Positions 1-11,523 of a DNA stretch of 64,000 nucleotides are shown here, in pieces. The DNA is taken from assembly GCA_029961685.1 (NCBI GenBank), contig JARWKL010000016.1:6340358-6404357 (forward strand), written 5' to 3'. Every line of letters begins with the position of its first letter. Positions within the stretch are counted from its first letter, which is position 1. A model generated the notes under the pieces. It saw only the letters and a program-made list of their open reading frames with translations. It was not told the origin of the DNA and did no database searches. The position numbers were made by a program, and so were the translations under genes. The DNA is from Aristolochia californica. Its lineage: Eukaryota; Streptophyta; Magnoliopsida; Piperales; Aristolochiaceae.

Positions 1-300
1 CCTCTCCTCTCGCCCTCGTTCCTGCTGCTGCCTCTCCCCTGCTGCCGCAGCTCGGTCATGACCGCTCCCCTGCTGCCGCCACTCGGCCTCGCCCTTGACG
101 CCCCCCTCTCAACCGCTCTCTCTTCGTCTCAGCCTTATCTCTTGTTCTTCTTCTTCGTTCCCCTCTGTTCATCCTCTCGCCGCCCCCTTTCTTAATACCC
201 TATCATTTCACTCTCTCGCCGCCCATTCTCTCAAAACCGAAGCCCTACTCACCCTCCAAACCCGAATTTGAATTTCAGAAACCGATTTAGGAGGGTGATT
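1..300. other. CT-rich low-complexity block
   Basis: Pyrimidine-rich sequence with many CTC, CCG and CTG runs, then an AAACCCTAA-like stretch near 225-315 and an abrupt change to AT-rich DNA. This resembles a plant 5' UTR followed by a first intron, similar in style to 46.1-46.6 kb. No ORF or splice pattern supports a gene inside the window; it could be the edge of one lying to the left. Confidence 0.35.
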
Positions 301-489
301 TTTTAGGGTTTTTGTTAATTGAATCTAATTATTATATTTAATTATAATATTGATTTGAATTTAGGTGTTTAATTATTGTATTGATTTTTTTGTGATTTAC
401 TGTTTAATTTCTGATTTTATGTTAATGGATTTCTGCCAAATTAAAATTATTGTAAAGTTTTGTAAGATTTTCAATTAAATAATATATTT

Positions 490-1100
490 TTAATAATTTA
501 TTATTTTGTAAATAAGGTGATAAAAAGTATACAAATAAATTATATTTTTAAACACTAAAACAACTTTTTTGTATATTTTTTTAATTTATAAATATTTTAA
601 ATGAATAATATATGGGTAAGACTTAAGAGTAATTTTTTTTCTATTTATAAATATTTTAAATGGATAATATATGGGTAAGACTTAAAAGTAAATTTTTTTC
701 TATTTATAAATATTTAAAATCCATAGTAAATGGGTAAGAGTTAGATTATTTCTATTTATAAATATTTTAAAATTCTAAATATTATTATTTTTTAAATAAG
801 GTGATAAAAAGTATACAAATAAATTGTATTTTTAAACTCTAAAATAATTTTTTTGTATATTTTTTTAAAATTTTAAATATTTTAAATCTATAATATATGG
901 GTAAGACTTAAGAGTAAGATTTTATAAATTTATAAATATTTTAAATCCATAATAAATGGGTAAGAGTTAGATTTTTTCTATTTATAAATATTAAAATTTT
1001 TAAATATTATTATTTTGTAAATAAGGTGATAAAAGTATACAAATAAATTGTATTTTTAAACTCTAAAATAACGTTTTTGTATTTTTTTTAATTTTTAAAT
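490..1100. repeat. Complex AT-rich tandem repeats upstream of the P450
   Basis: A block containing AAATAAGGTGATAAAAAGTA occurs three times (about 510, 795 and 1018), each followed by TACAAATAAATT. A second block, TTTATAAATATTTTAAAT then ATAATATATGGGTAAG, occurs about five times between 583 and 970. The copies differ by small indels, so the array is old. Nothing coding is visible. Confidence 0.75.
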
Positions 1101-1675
1101 ATTTTAAATATAATTAATTAATTAATTTTATTTTATTTTTTAAAATATGAAGACATAAAAAGTGTAACGATAATTTTTTTAATTAATAAATATTTTAATT
1201 GATATTAAATGGTGTTAAATAAGTAAGAGTTAATTTTTTAATTGTTTATTAAATTTTTTTAATAATTTATTATTTTAGATATAAGGTAATAAAAAGTGTA
1301 TTTGATTTTTTTTAAATTTATTCAAAATTTTATCATGTAATGACGTGGCAGAATACGTGTCAACTATACTGATGTGGCAGACGATGTGTTAATATACAGT
1401 ATCGCACTGATGATGTGTCGACATGTAAGTAGTCAAAGCTTACGTGTCGCCTTGGACTGTCAACATGTACAGTGGACCGGTCAAAGTTTGGTAAGTTTGT
1501 AAATAAGTTACAGCGTCGTTGTTTTCATAAATAAGTTTTTTCAAATTGGTATTTTGGTAAAAAACCCAACATCTTATCATTTATAAATGAGATCGATAAT
1601 GTATTACATTAATTAACCCACAGCAAAGAGTTGAATGCCATTTCTTCTTTATTTTACAGCATATTCGAACTCTTC

Positions 1676-1683
1676 TATAAATA
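1676..1683 (+). promoter_or_regulatory. TATA box of the P450 gene
   Basis: TATAAATA lies 45 bp upstream of the P450 start codon, which predicts a short 5' UTR of roughly 15-20 nt. It is the only good TATA match just upstream of the ATG. Confidence 0.65.
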
Positions 1684-1728
1684 CATAATGGACGCTCATC
1701 ACCTTAACGGAGCACTACTCGATCAATC

Positions 1729-3370
1729 ATGGAGATGCCTCTTCTGCTTCAGGCCCTCTTTGCTCTCCTTGCTCTGCTTCTCGTCCACAAACTGTGGACT
1801 GTGAGAAATGAGAGGAAGAAAGGCAGGAAGAAGTCTCCACCGGAGCCTTCCGGTGGGTGGCCTATCATCGGCCACCTCCACCTGCTTGGAGGTCCGGAGC
1901 CTCTGTACAGGACACTGGGGGAAATGGCGGACAGTTACGGTCCTTCTTTCCTTCTCCGCTTGGGCCTGCGCCGGACACTGGTGATCAGCAGCTGGGAAGT
2001 TGCGAAAGAGTGCTTCACCACCAACGACAAGGCTTTGGCGTCCCGCCCCACCAGCGCCTCCGGCGACAACATGAGCTACGAGTACGCCATGTTTGGGTTC
2101 GCCCCTTATGGCGCCTACTGGCGGGAGATGCGACGAATCGCCACCCTTGAGCTCCTCTGCAACCGCCGGGTGGACTCATTGAAACACGTCCGGTTCGGGG
2201 AGATCGACGCCTTCCTGAAGGAGATGTACAGGAAATGGGTGAAGAACGGTAGGTCGTCGCCGGTGAAGATGGAGATGAAGCAGAGACTCTTCGAGCTCAC
2301 TTTCAACATCGTCGTGGGGATGATAATGGGGAAGAGGTTCTTCGGGACGGACGTCTGCGACGAGGCGGAGGCACACCGCGTCACTCATTTCATGGAGCAG
2401 TCCTCTCTGCTCAGCGGCTCCTTCGTCTTGTCGGACTCATTGCCTTTTCTCAAGTGGTTGGATCTTCAGGGGCTGGAGAGTTCCATGAGGAAGACTGCCG
2501 ACGAGCTGGACGCGCTAGTGGAGAGGTGGGTACAGGAGCACCGAGCTCGGCGCCTCTCCGGTGAGGCGCAGTCGACGCCCGATTTCATGGACGTCATGAT
2601 CTCCATTCTCGAGAACGCTCAGCTCACCACCTACGATCCCGACACCATCATCAAAGCCACTTGCTTGGTTAGATCCAATCTTGACGAGTTACTGTGTCCA
2701 GACTCAGTTTTCCAACTAAGTTCTGTTATTCCTTCTTTTTCTACAGATCCTCGTGCAAGCCGGGACGGACACGACAGCGGTGGCCCTGACGTGGGCACTC
2801 TCCCTCCTCCTCAACAATCGCCGCGTGTTAAAGAAAGTCCTAGATGAGCTGGATATCCACGTCGGCAGAGAGAGACTCGTGGACGAATCCGACATCAAGA
2901 ACCTGCAATACCTCCACGTCGTCATCAAAGAGACTCTCCGGCTTTACCCCCCGGCTCCACTAGGGATACCCCACCAGGCCACCGAAGACTGCAACGTCAA
3001 CGGGGCTCACATCCAGGCTGGTACACGCGTCATGGTCAACCTGTGGAAACTGCACCGGGACCCGCGCATCTGGTCCGACGCGTCTGAGTTCCGACCAGAG
3101 CGGTTCCTGACGACCCACGTCGGTCTGGACATCGGCGCCCAGAACTTCGAGTTCATGCCGTTCGGTTCCGGTCGCCGGTCCTGCCCTGGGATGGGTCTGG
3201 CCCTCCCCGTCCTCCACCTCACCCTCGCCCGGATTTTGCAAGCCTTCGAGTTGGGAACCCAAAACGACTCACCCGTCGACATGACGGAAAGGTTGCACAT
3301 TACGATCACCAGAGAGAAGCCGCTGGACGTGCTCTTCACGCCACGCCTTTCCCAGGAGTTCTACGAGTGA
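1729..3370 (+). CDS. CYP82: Cytochrome P450, CYP82 family
   Basis: Haem-thiolate mono-oxygenase of about 520 residues, the usual length for CYP82. Exons are 1729-2667 and 2747-3370, joined by a phase-0 GT-AG intron of 79 bp whose acceptor follows TTTTTCTACAG. The protein starts with a hydrophobic anchor (residues 3-20, MEMPLLLQALFALLALLL), so it should sit on the endoplasmic reticulum, followed by a basic stretch and a proline-rich hinge (PPEPSGGWPIIGH). Further motifs are WREMRR in helix C, the oxygen-binding AGTDTT just after the intron, the ExxR motif KETLRLYPP, FRPERF, and the haem loop FMPFGSGRRSCPGMG with its cysteine ligand. No frameshift or stop is seen, so it looks functional. The family placement rests on the intron position and on sequence style around helix C and the I-helix. 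CYP82 enzymes act in specialised metabolism (alkaloids, flavones, furanocoumarins, homoterpenes); the substrate cannot be inferred. Confidence 0.9.
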
Positions 3371-4171
3371 AAACTAGTTCTGGGTTTGCGCTAAATGTTT
3401 GAGAAGCTTGTCTGGTTACATAAGAATCTGTAAAATTCTCCCTTAAATGATGCGATTTCCGGGGAGAAATACGGTCAGGAAGACAAATCGGGGAGAAACC
3501 GTTTTTCTTGCGTAGTTGTATTTATATGGGTAGAAGAAGGCAGTCTACTGCGGCACTGTCTGTCAGTGGTGATGGTCTGTTCACTTTTAATGTATTTGTA
3601 TGTGGGGAAGGAATTAAGTCAGATATTTTATTAAAGAAAGAATTTTCGTAAATATGAATCTAGCTCGGATTATGAAGCATGAGGATGAGATATGGATCTT
3701 ATTAAATGGTTTACAGAACGAAGAGTTTGGTGCTGGTAATCTGTGTCTGTTTCTTGAACCAATTTGTGAACAACGATCCATAAGGGACTCGAAGAGTCGA
3801 GTTTGTAAATGGAGGTGAGGTTTGAGAGATTTGTGAAACCAAGAGTTCTGCTGATGTGGCCATGTGGATGGTGGGTTACGTTCTTGGAGAAAAGATTTAG
3901 CTATCTCCATTGGCCAACTGGTTATGATAGCATCTATTTTTTATTGAGTTCGGATTCGTTTGTCCATACAAGAACTGTACAAAATTGTTTGCTCCGAAGT
4001 CCGAACTGCGAATCATTCTTTTACAGAATAGCATCGAGATCTACTTAGTCCAAATTTTCCTCAGGGGAGGGCGCCATCACTATTTTATTGGCAAGTTGGG
4101 AGTTCTCATCTGCCATGAAACTGAAAATGGGAGGACCTTTCTTCGCGAGAGGAAGAGAACAGGGGGATGGC
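3371..4171 (+). other. P450 3' flank, no further gene
   Basis: The first 240 bases or so after the stop are a plausible 3' UTR. The rest carries only short unsupported reading frames and no recognisable repeat, ending at the CCCTT target duplication of the next element. Confidence 0.5.
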
Positions 4172-4176
4172 CCCTT

Positions 4177-4362
4177 TGTAAATTTTAGTAAAATCTTTCT
4201 TTCTTATTCATCATTTCATTCAAATACATCCATATTTTTATACAAAGATTACAGGTGAATTAAATTGGTTTCTCGGATCATCTCCGAAGCTATTGTTACG
4301 GAGGACTTCTTCCTCCATTTTTACGGATCTAGAATATAGTTCGATGGAGGAAGAAGTCCTCA
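4177..4362 (-). repeat. 3' LTR of the old copia element
   Basis: Matches 14098-14283 with many substitutions. The inner end is uncertain: the sequence at 4362-4388 carries an extra copy of a GGAGGA/TCCTCC motif not present in the other LTR. Confidence 0.75.
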
Positions 4363-4583
4363 TCTGGAGGATCTCACGCCAATAATCCCCCTCAAGTTGG
4401 TGCGTATTAACCTCTAATGCCCAACTTGCCAAGTGAGTTGTAGAAATTCTTACTACATACTGCTTTTGTAAGTATGTTTGTCAATTGGACTTCAAATTTA
4501 ACAAACGTAAACCGAATTATCTTTGCCTCAAGGTTTTGCTTTATGAAGTGTCGATCTACTTTCACATGTTTAGTCTGATCAAG

Positions 4584-5801
4584 CTAAACCGGGTTATGTG
4601 AAATATCAATAACCGCCTTATTATCACAGAATAAGTTCATCACACAGTTTGGGCCAAATCCAATTTCGGTTAATAATCTCTGAAGATAGAGAAGCTCACA
4701 AAGACCCTTAGCCATCCCACGAAACTCTGCTTCAACACTTGATAACGCTACCGCATTTTGTTTCTTATTTCTCCAGGTAACTAGGTTCTCTCCAACAAAC
4801 ATAAAATAGCCCGAGGTGGATTTTCTATTTGAAATATTTCATGCCTAGTCAGCATCTGTATAACCTTCAACCCTTAGGTGATGGTTTCTTGAGAACATAA
4901 GTCCATTCCCAGGGGAAGACTTTAGGTATCGAAGATTTTGATTCACATTATTCATATGATCTTCACTTGAACAATGCATGAATTGGCTTACTACACTTAC
5001 TGTATATGCGATATCAGATTGTGTTTAGGAGAGATAAATAAGTTTCCTAATTAACCTCTAGTATCTTCCTTTGTCTATTGGCATTTGGTCTGGGTATTTT
5101 CCAAACTTGTGATTTGCTATTATTGGGATAATTGCAGGTTTACACTCCAGTAGCCCAACTTTTGATAATAGATCTAGGATATATTTTCGTTGGGAAAGGA
5201 ATATGTCTTGTTTGGATCTAACAACTTCGATTCCCATAAAATATTTGAGTCCTGCCAGATTTTTCATCTCAAATTCTATTGCCAATTGCTCTTGAAGTCT
5301 TGTTATTTCTTTTGGATCATCTCCTGTAATGATCACATCATCTACATATACTATTAAAGTTGTTGCTTTACCTCATTGATGCTTTAAGAATAACGTATGA
5401 TCTGAATTAATTTATTTAAAACCATATTTTTGCATTGTCATACTTAACCTCTCTAACCAAGCTCGAGAAGATTGCTTCAAGCCATATAAAGTTCGATGGA
5501 GTTTGCACACCATCCTTACTTTAGAATTTGCTATATATCTTGGAGGAACATCCATGTAGATTTCTTCTTCAAGTTCTCCATGGAGAAAATCATTTTTAAC
5601 GTCAAATTGGTATAGTGGCCGATCAAGATTAGCTACAAGAAATAATAAAACTTTAACAATATTCAATTTGACCACTGGTGAGAATGTCTCTTGATAACCC
5701 ACGCCATATGTCTGTGTATATCCTTTTGCAACTAGCCTTGCCTTATACCGTGCTACTACTCCATCAGATTTGTATTTGATGGACAAGACTGTAGGTCTCA
5801 T
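4584..5801 (-). pseudogene. Copia reverse transcriptase and RNase H remnant (old element)
   Basis: Three minus-strand pieces show copia polymerase sequence. 5801-5412 has the RT entry region (YKARLVAKGYTQTYG, FDVKNDFLHGELEEEIYMD, LYGLKQSSRAW). 5336-5058 has the end of RT (LKYFMGIEVVRSK, FLSQRKYILDLLSK). 4802-4584 has RNase H (NKKQNAVALSSVEAEFRGMA, LFCDNKAVIDISHNPV). The YVDD region lies at about 5335-5355, between the first two pieces. Frameshifts and stops separate them, so no enzyme can be made. Confidence 0.85.
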
Positions 5802-5882
5802 TTTTCATTAATGCCTCCATTTATTCCTTCATGGCTTGAGTCCACTTAGGGTCTTTTAGAGTTTCATCAACATTTGAGGGAA

Positions 5883-5887
5883 CATGG
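5883..5887. repeat. Target-site duplication CATGG (left)
   Basis: CATGG directly precedes the LTR that starts at 5888 and is repeated at 11243-11247 after the other LTR, marking where the younger copia entered the older one. Confidence 0.9.
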
Positions 5888-6497
5888 TGTAAAGCAGAGT
5901 AAGCTCAGCCCAGGAACATCTAAACATCAATCAAGAAGAAAGCCAACACTGATCTATTACAAATTCGATAAGAAACTTCATCCCACCACATGCTCTAGAA
6001 GAGCTTCAATGATTTCTGGACTGAACAGAAATTACAAGAAGAAACTAAACAATAAAACAGAGTAATGAAGAAGGAATAGCTCTCATTTTCTGGATTCCAA
6101 TGCTGCTGAAGAACACCTCTATTTATATGTGTTTTTCATGTAGGAAGCTTGTAGAGCAAGCCATCTAGGAAGCTTTAGAGCAAGCCATCTAGGAAGCTTG
6201 TAGAGCAAGCCATCTAGCTGTCCTCCACGTTGGCACTTGGTGATGCAATCGTGACACGTGCATACTGTGGGATCAGCCCCCTTAGACCCCCGTCGGGGCT
6301 GACACCCCGAACCCTACTATCCGTTTTACAGTTTCTTCATAAGTAACCATTGCGGTCACAATTTGACCTCATCAGCATCTAAGCTGAAACCGTTAACTAA
6401 TTACTCACTATCAACATTGGCGCTCCTCATACTTGGGGGCCAGTGAATACATTACATTAACGGTAACTTGAGAGAGGTGGGCATTGATACACTAACA
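5888..6497 (-). repeat. 3' LTR of the younger copia
   Basis: 610 bp, TGTAAA to CTAACA on the plus strand. It contains three head-to-tail copies (about 6143-6218) of a unit of about 27 bp (AGGAAGCTTGTAGAGCAAGC plus CATCT), one with a single-base deletion. Confidence 0.93.
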
Positions 6498-6525
6498 CCC
6501 CCCCTCAATGTTCACCTCTGTTGGA

Positions 6526-9500
6526 CTATGTTCTTGGGCCAACGCCCAAGCCACGAAGATGCTTGTTCATCTGAGCACTCCCTAGTGCTTTGATAAAAAT
6601 GTCTGCATGGTTGTCTTCTGTAGGGCAGTACTCCATGTATATGGTCTCCTCTTCAATCAGTTCTCTTACATAGTGATACTGAATCTCTATGTGTTTAGTT
6701 CTAGCATGGAACACTAGGTTCTTCGCCATAGCTATGCAACTTTGACTGTCACAATTTAAGGTAGTTGACTCAGTCAAAGGAATACCTATATCAGTCAAGA
6801 TGCGTCGTAGCCACACAGCTTCACAGGCTGCTACAAAAGCAGCTTTATACTCTGCTTCAGTTGATGACAGTGCAACTGTTTGTTGCTTCTTACTAACCCA
6901 TGAGATGATACCACTTCCAAACAAGAATCCGTAGCCAGTAACGGATTTCCTTGTGTCAATATCTCCAGCCCAATCTGAGTCACAATACCCAGATAAAATA
7001 TCTCCTCTTGTGTAAGATACTCCAAAAGTTAAAGTACCTTTGAGATATTTGAGGATTCGCATTCCAACTTGCTAGTGCGTTTTTCTTGGATTGTTAGAAA
7101 AATGACTGAGCACTCCCACACCATAGCTAATGTCAGGTCTTGTGTTACAAAGGAAGATTAAACTTCCAACTAATTTTCTATAGAGCTTGTTGTCAACCTT
7201 TTCAGAGGAGTCATTGATTGACAGCTTGGTATTCACTTCCATTGGGGTGACTATTGGATTACTTTCGGTCATGCCAAAAGTAGATAACAGTTCTCGAGCA
7301 TAACGTTCCTGAGAAATAAAGATATGATAAGATTTTTGCCATACCTCAATTCCCAAGCAGTAATGAAGAAGGCCCAAGTCTGTCATGTCGAACTCTTGGC
7401 TCAACCATTCCCGTCTTCACAATGTTGTCTTCATGGTCACCAGTGATTACCAGGTCATCTACATAGAGTACTGCAATGACTCTTTTCTCATGTTCACAAA
7501 GAACATATAAGTTTGCTTCAGATTTGCTTCTACAAAACCCACGCCCCAAAAAGAAAGAGTCGATACGTTTGTACCAGGCTCGTGGTGCCTGCTTTAGACC
7601 ATACAAGGCCTTTTTTTAATTTACATACCTTCTCCTCTGCATTTGGTAGTTCAAAGCCTTGTGGTTGTGCCACGTAGACTTCTTCCTCAAGTTTCCCATT
7701 TAGAAAGGCAGATTTTACATCTATTTAATGTACCGTCCACCTGTAATGAGTAAAAGCTGCAAGAACTACCCGAATTGTTGTCATCTTTGCTGTTGGAGCG
7801 AAGGTCTCATCAACATCAAAACCTTCAATTTGTGAGAATCCCTGAGCAACAAGGCGTGCTTTGTATTTTTCAAGAGTACCGTCAGCCTTGTACTTTGTTT
7901 TCCAAATCCATTTGCTGCCAATGATCTTTTGGTTAGGAGGTTTGTCAACAATCTCCCAAGTATCATTCTTTATGATACTATAATACTCTGTTTGCATTGC
8001 AGCTCTCCATTTTGGATCTGACATGGCTTCCTCCACACTTACTGGTTCTTTTACCGTCTCGATGATTTGAGTCATCAAAGCCATGTTCAAAAGTTGTTGT
8101 CTTGCTTTGTTCTACTTCTCTATTCTCTTTGATCGTCTAAGCCCATCAGGACAAGGGCTTTTATCTTCAACTTCTGGAGTTCTGTTATCAAAGAGCTGGT
8201 GAACCCACTTTGGTTGTGGCTTCCGTGGGGGTGCACTAGGTTGGTTTGTTGTTTCTTTTTTAACAGAAACATCTTCTACATCACTTACTGGCTGTTCAGT
8301 AGGCACTTGGTGAGTTACTTCATCGGTTGGTGACAAAATGGCAGGATCATTATCCTCCATTGAGAGTGGTCGCTCATTAAACACCACGTCTCGGCTTATG
8401 ACTAACTTCTTGGCCTCTACATCATAGAGTCTATATGCTTTAGACTCTTCACTATAACCCAAGAAGATACATCTCTTGCTCTTGTCATCTAATTTCTTTC
8501 TTTTTTCTTTGGGAATATGTACAAAACACTCACACCCAAATTTTCTTAAATGAGACACAGAAGGTTTCATACATGAGTAAGCCTCATTTGGAGTCTTTTC
8601 ATTCAATGCTTTTGTGGAGCATCGATTTAGGACATATACTACTATATTTACAGCTTCTCCCCAGAACATATTTGGTAGCCCAACACCTTTTACCATGCAC
8701 CAAGCCATTTCCACCACCGTTCGATTTCGACGTTCAACTACACCATTTTGTTCTGGTGTATGTGGAGCAGTAAGTTGGCGTTTGATGCCAACTGAATTAC
8801 AGTAGCTAGAGAATTCAACAGAACAGAATTCCCCCCCACGATCTGTACGAAACTTCTTCACAGTTGCTGCGTTCTCATTTGTCACTTGCTTATGCCACAC
8901 CTTGAATTTTGCAAGAGCATCAGCCTTGTCCCGAAGGAAGTACACCCACATCTTTCTACTGTAATCGTCGACTAACAACATAAAGTAGAAAGATCCTCCT
9001 AACGCCATCGTAGTCATTTTCCCACAGAGATCAGCATGTACCAACTCTAGAGGACCCTTTGATTTGTTTTGACTCTCTTTGGGAAATGACTTTCTTTGTT
9101 GCTTGCCCAGCATACAAGCTTCACAAGGTTCTTCAATTATATCAATTGAAGGCAAATCTGTCACCATATTTTTCTTCTGCATTTCCTTCAACACATGAAA
9201 GGAAATATGTCCGAATCTTTCATGCCAAAGTTGACTATTTTTGGCATCAACAATAGCAGAAAGTGAGTTGATTTCATAAAGGTTATCCCTGCGGATACCT
9301 CTTGCAACTATGTTCTCATTTTTATCAAGAATAAGAGATTCATTTTTCTTGAACCGTACATCCAAATCTTTGTCTGTAATTGCAGCTATGGACAATAGGT
9401 TTCTTGAGATTTGGGGAACAAGTAGAACATCCGCTATCTTCTTACTTTCTCCATCATCAGACTTAATGGATATGGTGCCAGACTTAATGGATATGGTGCC

Positions 9501-10575
9501 TATCCCTTCAACGGGACATCTCGCATTATTCCCGACCACCACGTTCATTGGTTGTTGTAAAGGATTTAAAGAATCGTATAATTCTTTCTTCCTGGTCATG
9601 TGTCGGGAAGCTCCAGAATCTAACACCCATGTACTCTTTTGTTGTACATGATCACTAGAGCATGATTCCTCTGTGACAGTGAACAGAGGAAGCTCAATTT
9701 CTGCAGAATTTGCAGATTCTCTATTCTTCCAGTTTTGTTTCACCGTGCCGTTCTTCTCATCGTGGATTCGTGTTCTACAATCTTTGACAGCATGACCCTT
9801 CTTGTTACAGTAATAACACGATCCAAAGAACTTCTTACTCTTTGGTTTCTTCTTTGTTTCATTGCTAACCTTTGCTTTTGCTGTGAAGGCAGAGTCAGAT
9901 TGATTGTCTCTACCTTTTAGCCTCATCTCCTCCTCCATCAATAAGGCAGAGAAATCTTCAAAGGTCAACGGAGGATCATGAACTTGTGTATTGAGTGCTG
10001 TCATGAGGCCGTCAAATTTTTGTGGCAGTACTCGAATACATCTTCGAGCAAGTTCCTCTGTTGACTTGGCTATACCAACAGAAGCCATTTTATCACGTAG
10101 GTTTTTCATCCTAGTAATAAAAGACTCTGCTGCCTCATCTTCACTTAATCTTTCAGCAGCAAGTTGATTTTCCAGATTTTGGATATGAGTATGGTTCCTC
10201 GTTTCATACTGATTTTTTAGTATGTTCCATGCTTCATTCACCTTCGAAGTATGTTGAATCAGGGTGAGGATAGAATCTTGAATACTTGTGACAATTGCAC
10301 AAAGTGCATCAGCATTCTTCCTTCTCCAATCTTTGACGAGCTGAGGATTAGGAGGAGTGATCTTTTCACCATTGGTGACAACAACAGGTTCAGCATCAAC
10401 TCCCAGAACTATATCAAGAAGTTCATAGGAGTCCAGAATCGTAGTGATTTTGAACTTCCACAGGAGATAGTTCGTGCCATCAAGTTTGCCTTCTGTGAAA
10501 GCTGGGGACGAATACGTTTTGCTGGTATAGAACCAGAACTAGCAGTAGAGCTACTAGGCTTAAGATCAGTCATGA
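6526..10575 (-). pseudogene. Copia gag-pol polyprotein, broken (younger element)
   Basis: The gag frame is open from about 10530 (GTNYLLWKFKITT) and continues to a TAG at 8112; an upstream ATG at 10575 is in another frame, so an indel has hit the gag start. The 10241-8112 part holds the zinc knuckle CYYCNKKGHAVKDC, protease STWVLDSGASRHMT, the pre-integrase motif LWHERFGHISF, and integrase with VHADLCGKMT, FRTDRGGEF and PHTPEQNGVVERRNR. RT resumes in the same frame at 8090-7725 after that single stop, then in other frames at 7606-7346 (AVLYVDDLVITGDHE) and 7404-7072. RNase H is 7062-6526 (SSTEAEYKAAFVAACEAVWL, HIEIQYHYVRELI). At least two stops and two frameshifts inactivate it. Confidence 0.93.
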
Positions 10576-10619
10576 TGTTGTGCTTTACGACAGATGATTG
10601 TTATTAAGAGTCCCCTAGA

Positions 10620-10631
10620 GCTCTGATACCA
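10620..10631 (-). other. tRNA-Met primer-binding site of the younger copia
   Basis: Minus-strand TGGTATCAGAGC immediately inside the 5' LTR, the standard plant LTR-element match to the 3' end of initiator tRNA-Met. Confidence 0.9.
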
Positions 10632-11242
10632 TGTAAAACAGAGTAAGCTCAGCCCAGGAACATCTAAACATCAATCAAGAAGAAAGCCAACACTGATCTA
10701 TTACAAATACGATAAGAAACTTCATCCCACCACATGCTCTAGAAGAGCTTCAATGGTTTCTGGACTGAACATAAATTACAAGAAGAAACTAAACAATAAA
10801 ACAGAGTAATGAAGAAGGAATAACTCTCATTTTCTGGATTCCAATGCTGCTGAAGAACACCTCTATTTATTTGTGTTTTTCATGTAGGAAGCTTGTAGAG
10901 CAAGCCATCTAGGAAGCTTGTAGAGCACACCATCTAGGAAGCTTGTAGAGCAAGCCATCTAGATGTCCTCCAAGTTGGCACTTGGTGATGCAATCGTGAC
11001 ACGTGCATACCGTGAGGTCAGCCCCCTTAGACCCCCGTCGGGGCTGACGCCCAGAACCCTACTATCCGTTTTACAGTTTCTTCACAAGTAACCATTGCGG
11101 TCACAATTTGACCTCATCAGCATCTAAGCTGGAACCGTTAACTAATTACTCACTATCGACATTGGCGCTCCTCATACTTGGGGGCCAATGAATACATTAC
11201 ATTAACGGTAACTTGAGAGAGGTGGGTATTGATACACTAACA
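10632..11242 (-). repeat. 5' LTR of the younger copia
   Basis: 611 bp, the partner of 5888-6497, with the same three repeat units at about 10887-10963. Confidence 0.93.
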
Positions 11243-11523
11243 CATGGTGTGAGGAGATTTTATTTAAAAACTTCTTGAGGGGTTCAGACAGCTATTTTGT
11301 AGACATAAATGGCAATAAGATATTTCAATTTGTTTCCCTTCACTTCAGGGGAATATCTGTTTGGTGGGTTGCCCCGATTGCACCTACCAGGTAATTCATA
11401 GCCAACAGGAATAGCCATATCATTAGAATTTTGAGGTGTGACAGGATTATTTACCTCAATTATATTCTCAGGAGATTGGTCATTGGATACTTTGGAGAAG
11501 AGGGGTACTACTTCATCAATTTC

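Larger units (their letters stand above)
5888..11242 (-). mobile_element. Younger, full-length Ty1/copia nested in the older copia
   Basis: A 5355-bp element bounded by LTRs 5888-6497 and 10632-11242 that start TGTAAA and end ACTAACA. By eye the LTRs differ at about 21 of 610 positions (about 3.4%), so it is younger than its host element. The primer-binding site on the minus strand is TGGTATCAGAGC (complementary to initiator tRNA-Met), directly inside the 5' LTR at about 10620-10631. The polypurine tract is the G-rich run at 6498-6505. One gag-pol region fills the interior in copia order (gag, protease, integrase, RT, RNase H) but carries stops and frameshifts, so it is no longer autonomous. 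Confidence 0.95.

Noticed and set aside
10251..10607. 118-codon plus-strand frame
   Set aside because: Antisense to the copia gag start, whose minus-strand translation matches gag (GTNYLLWKF).
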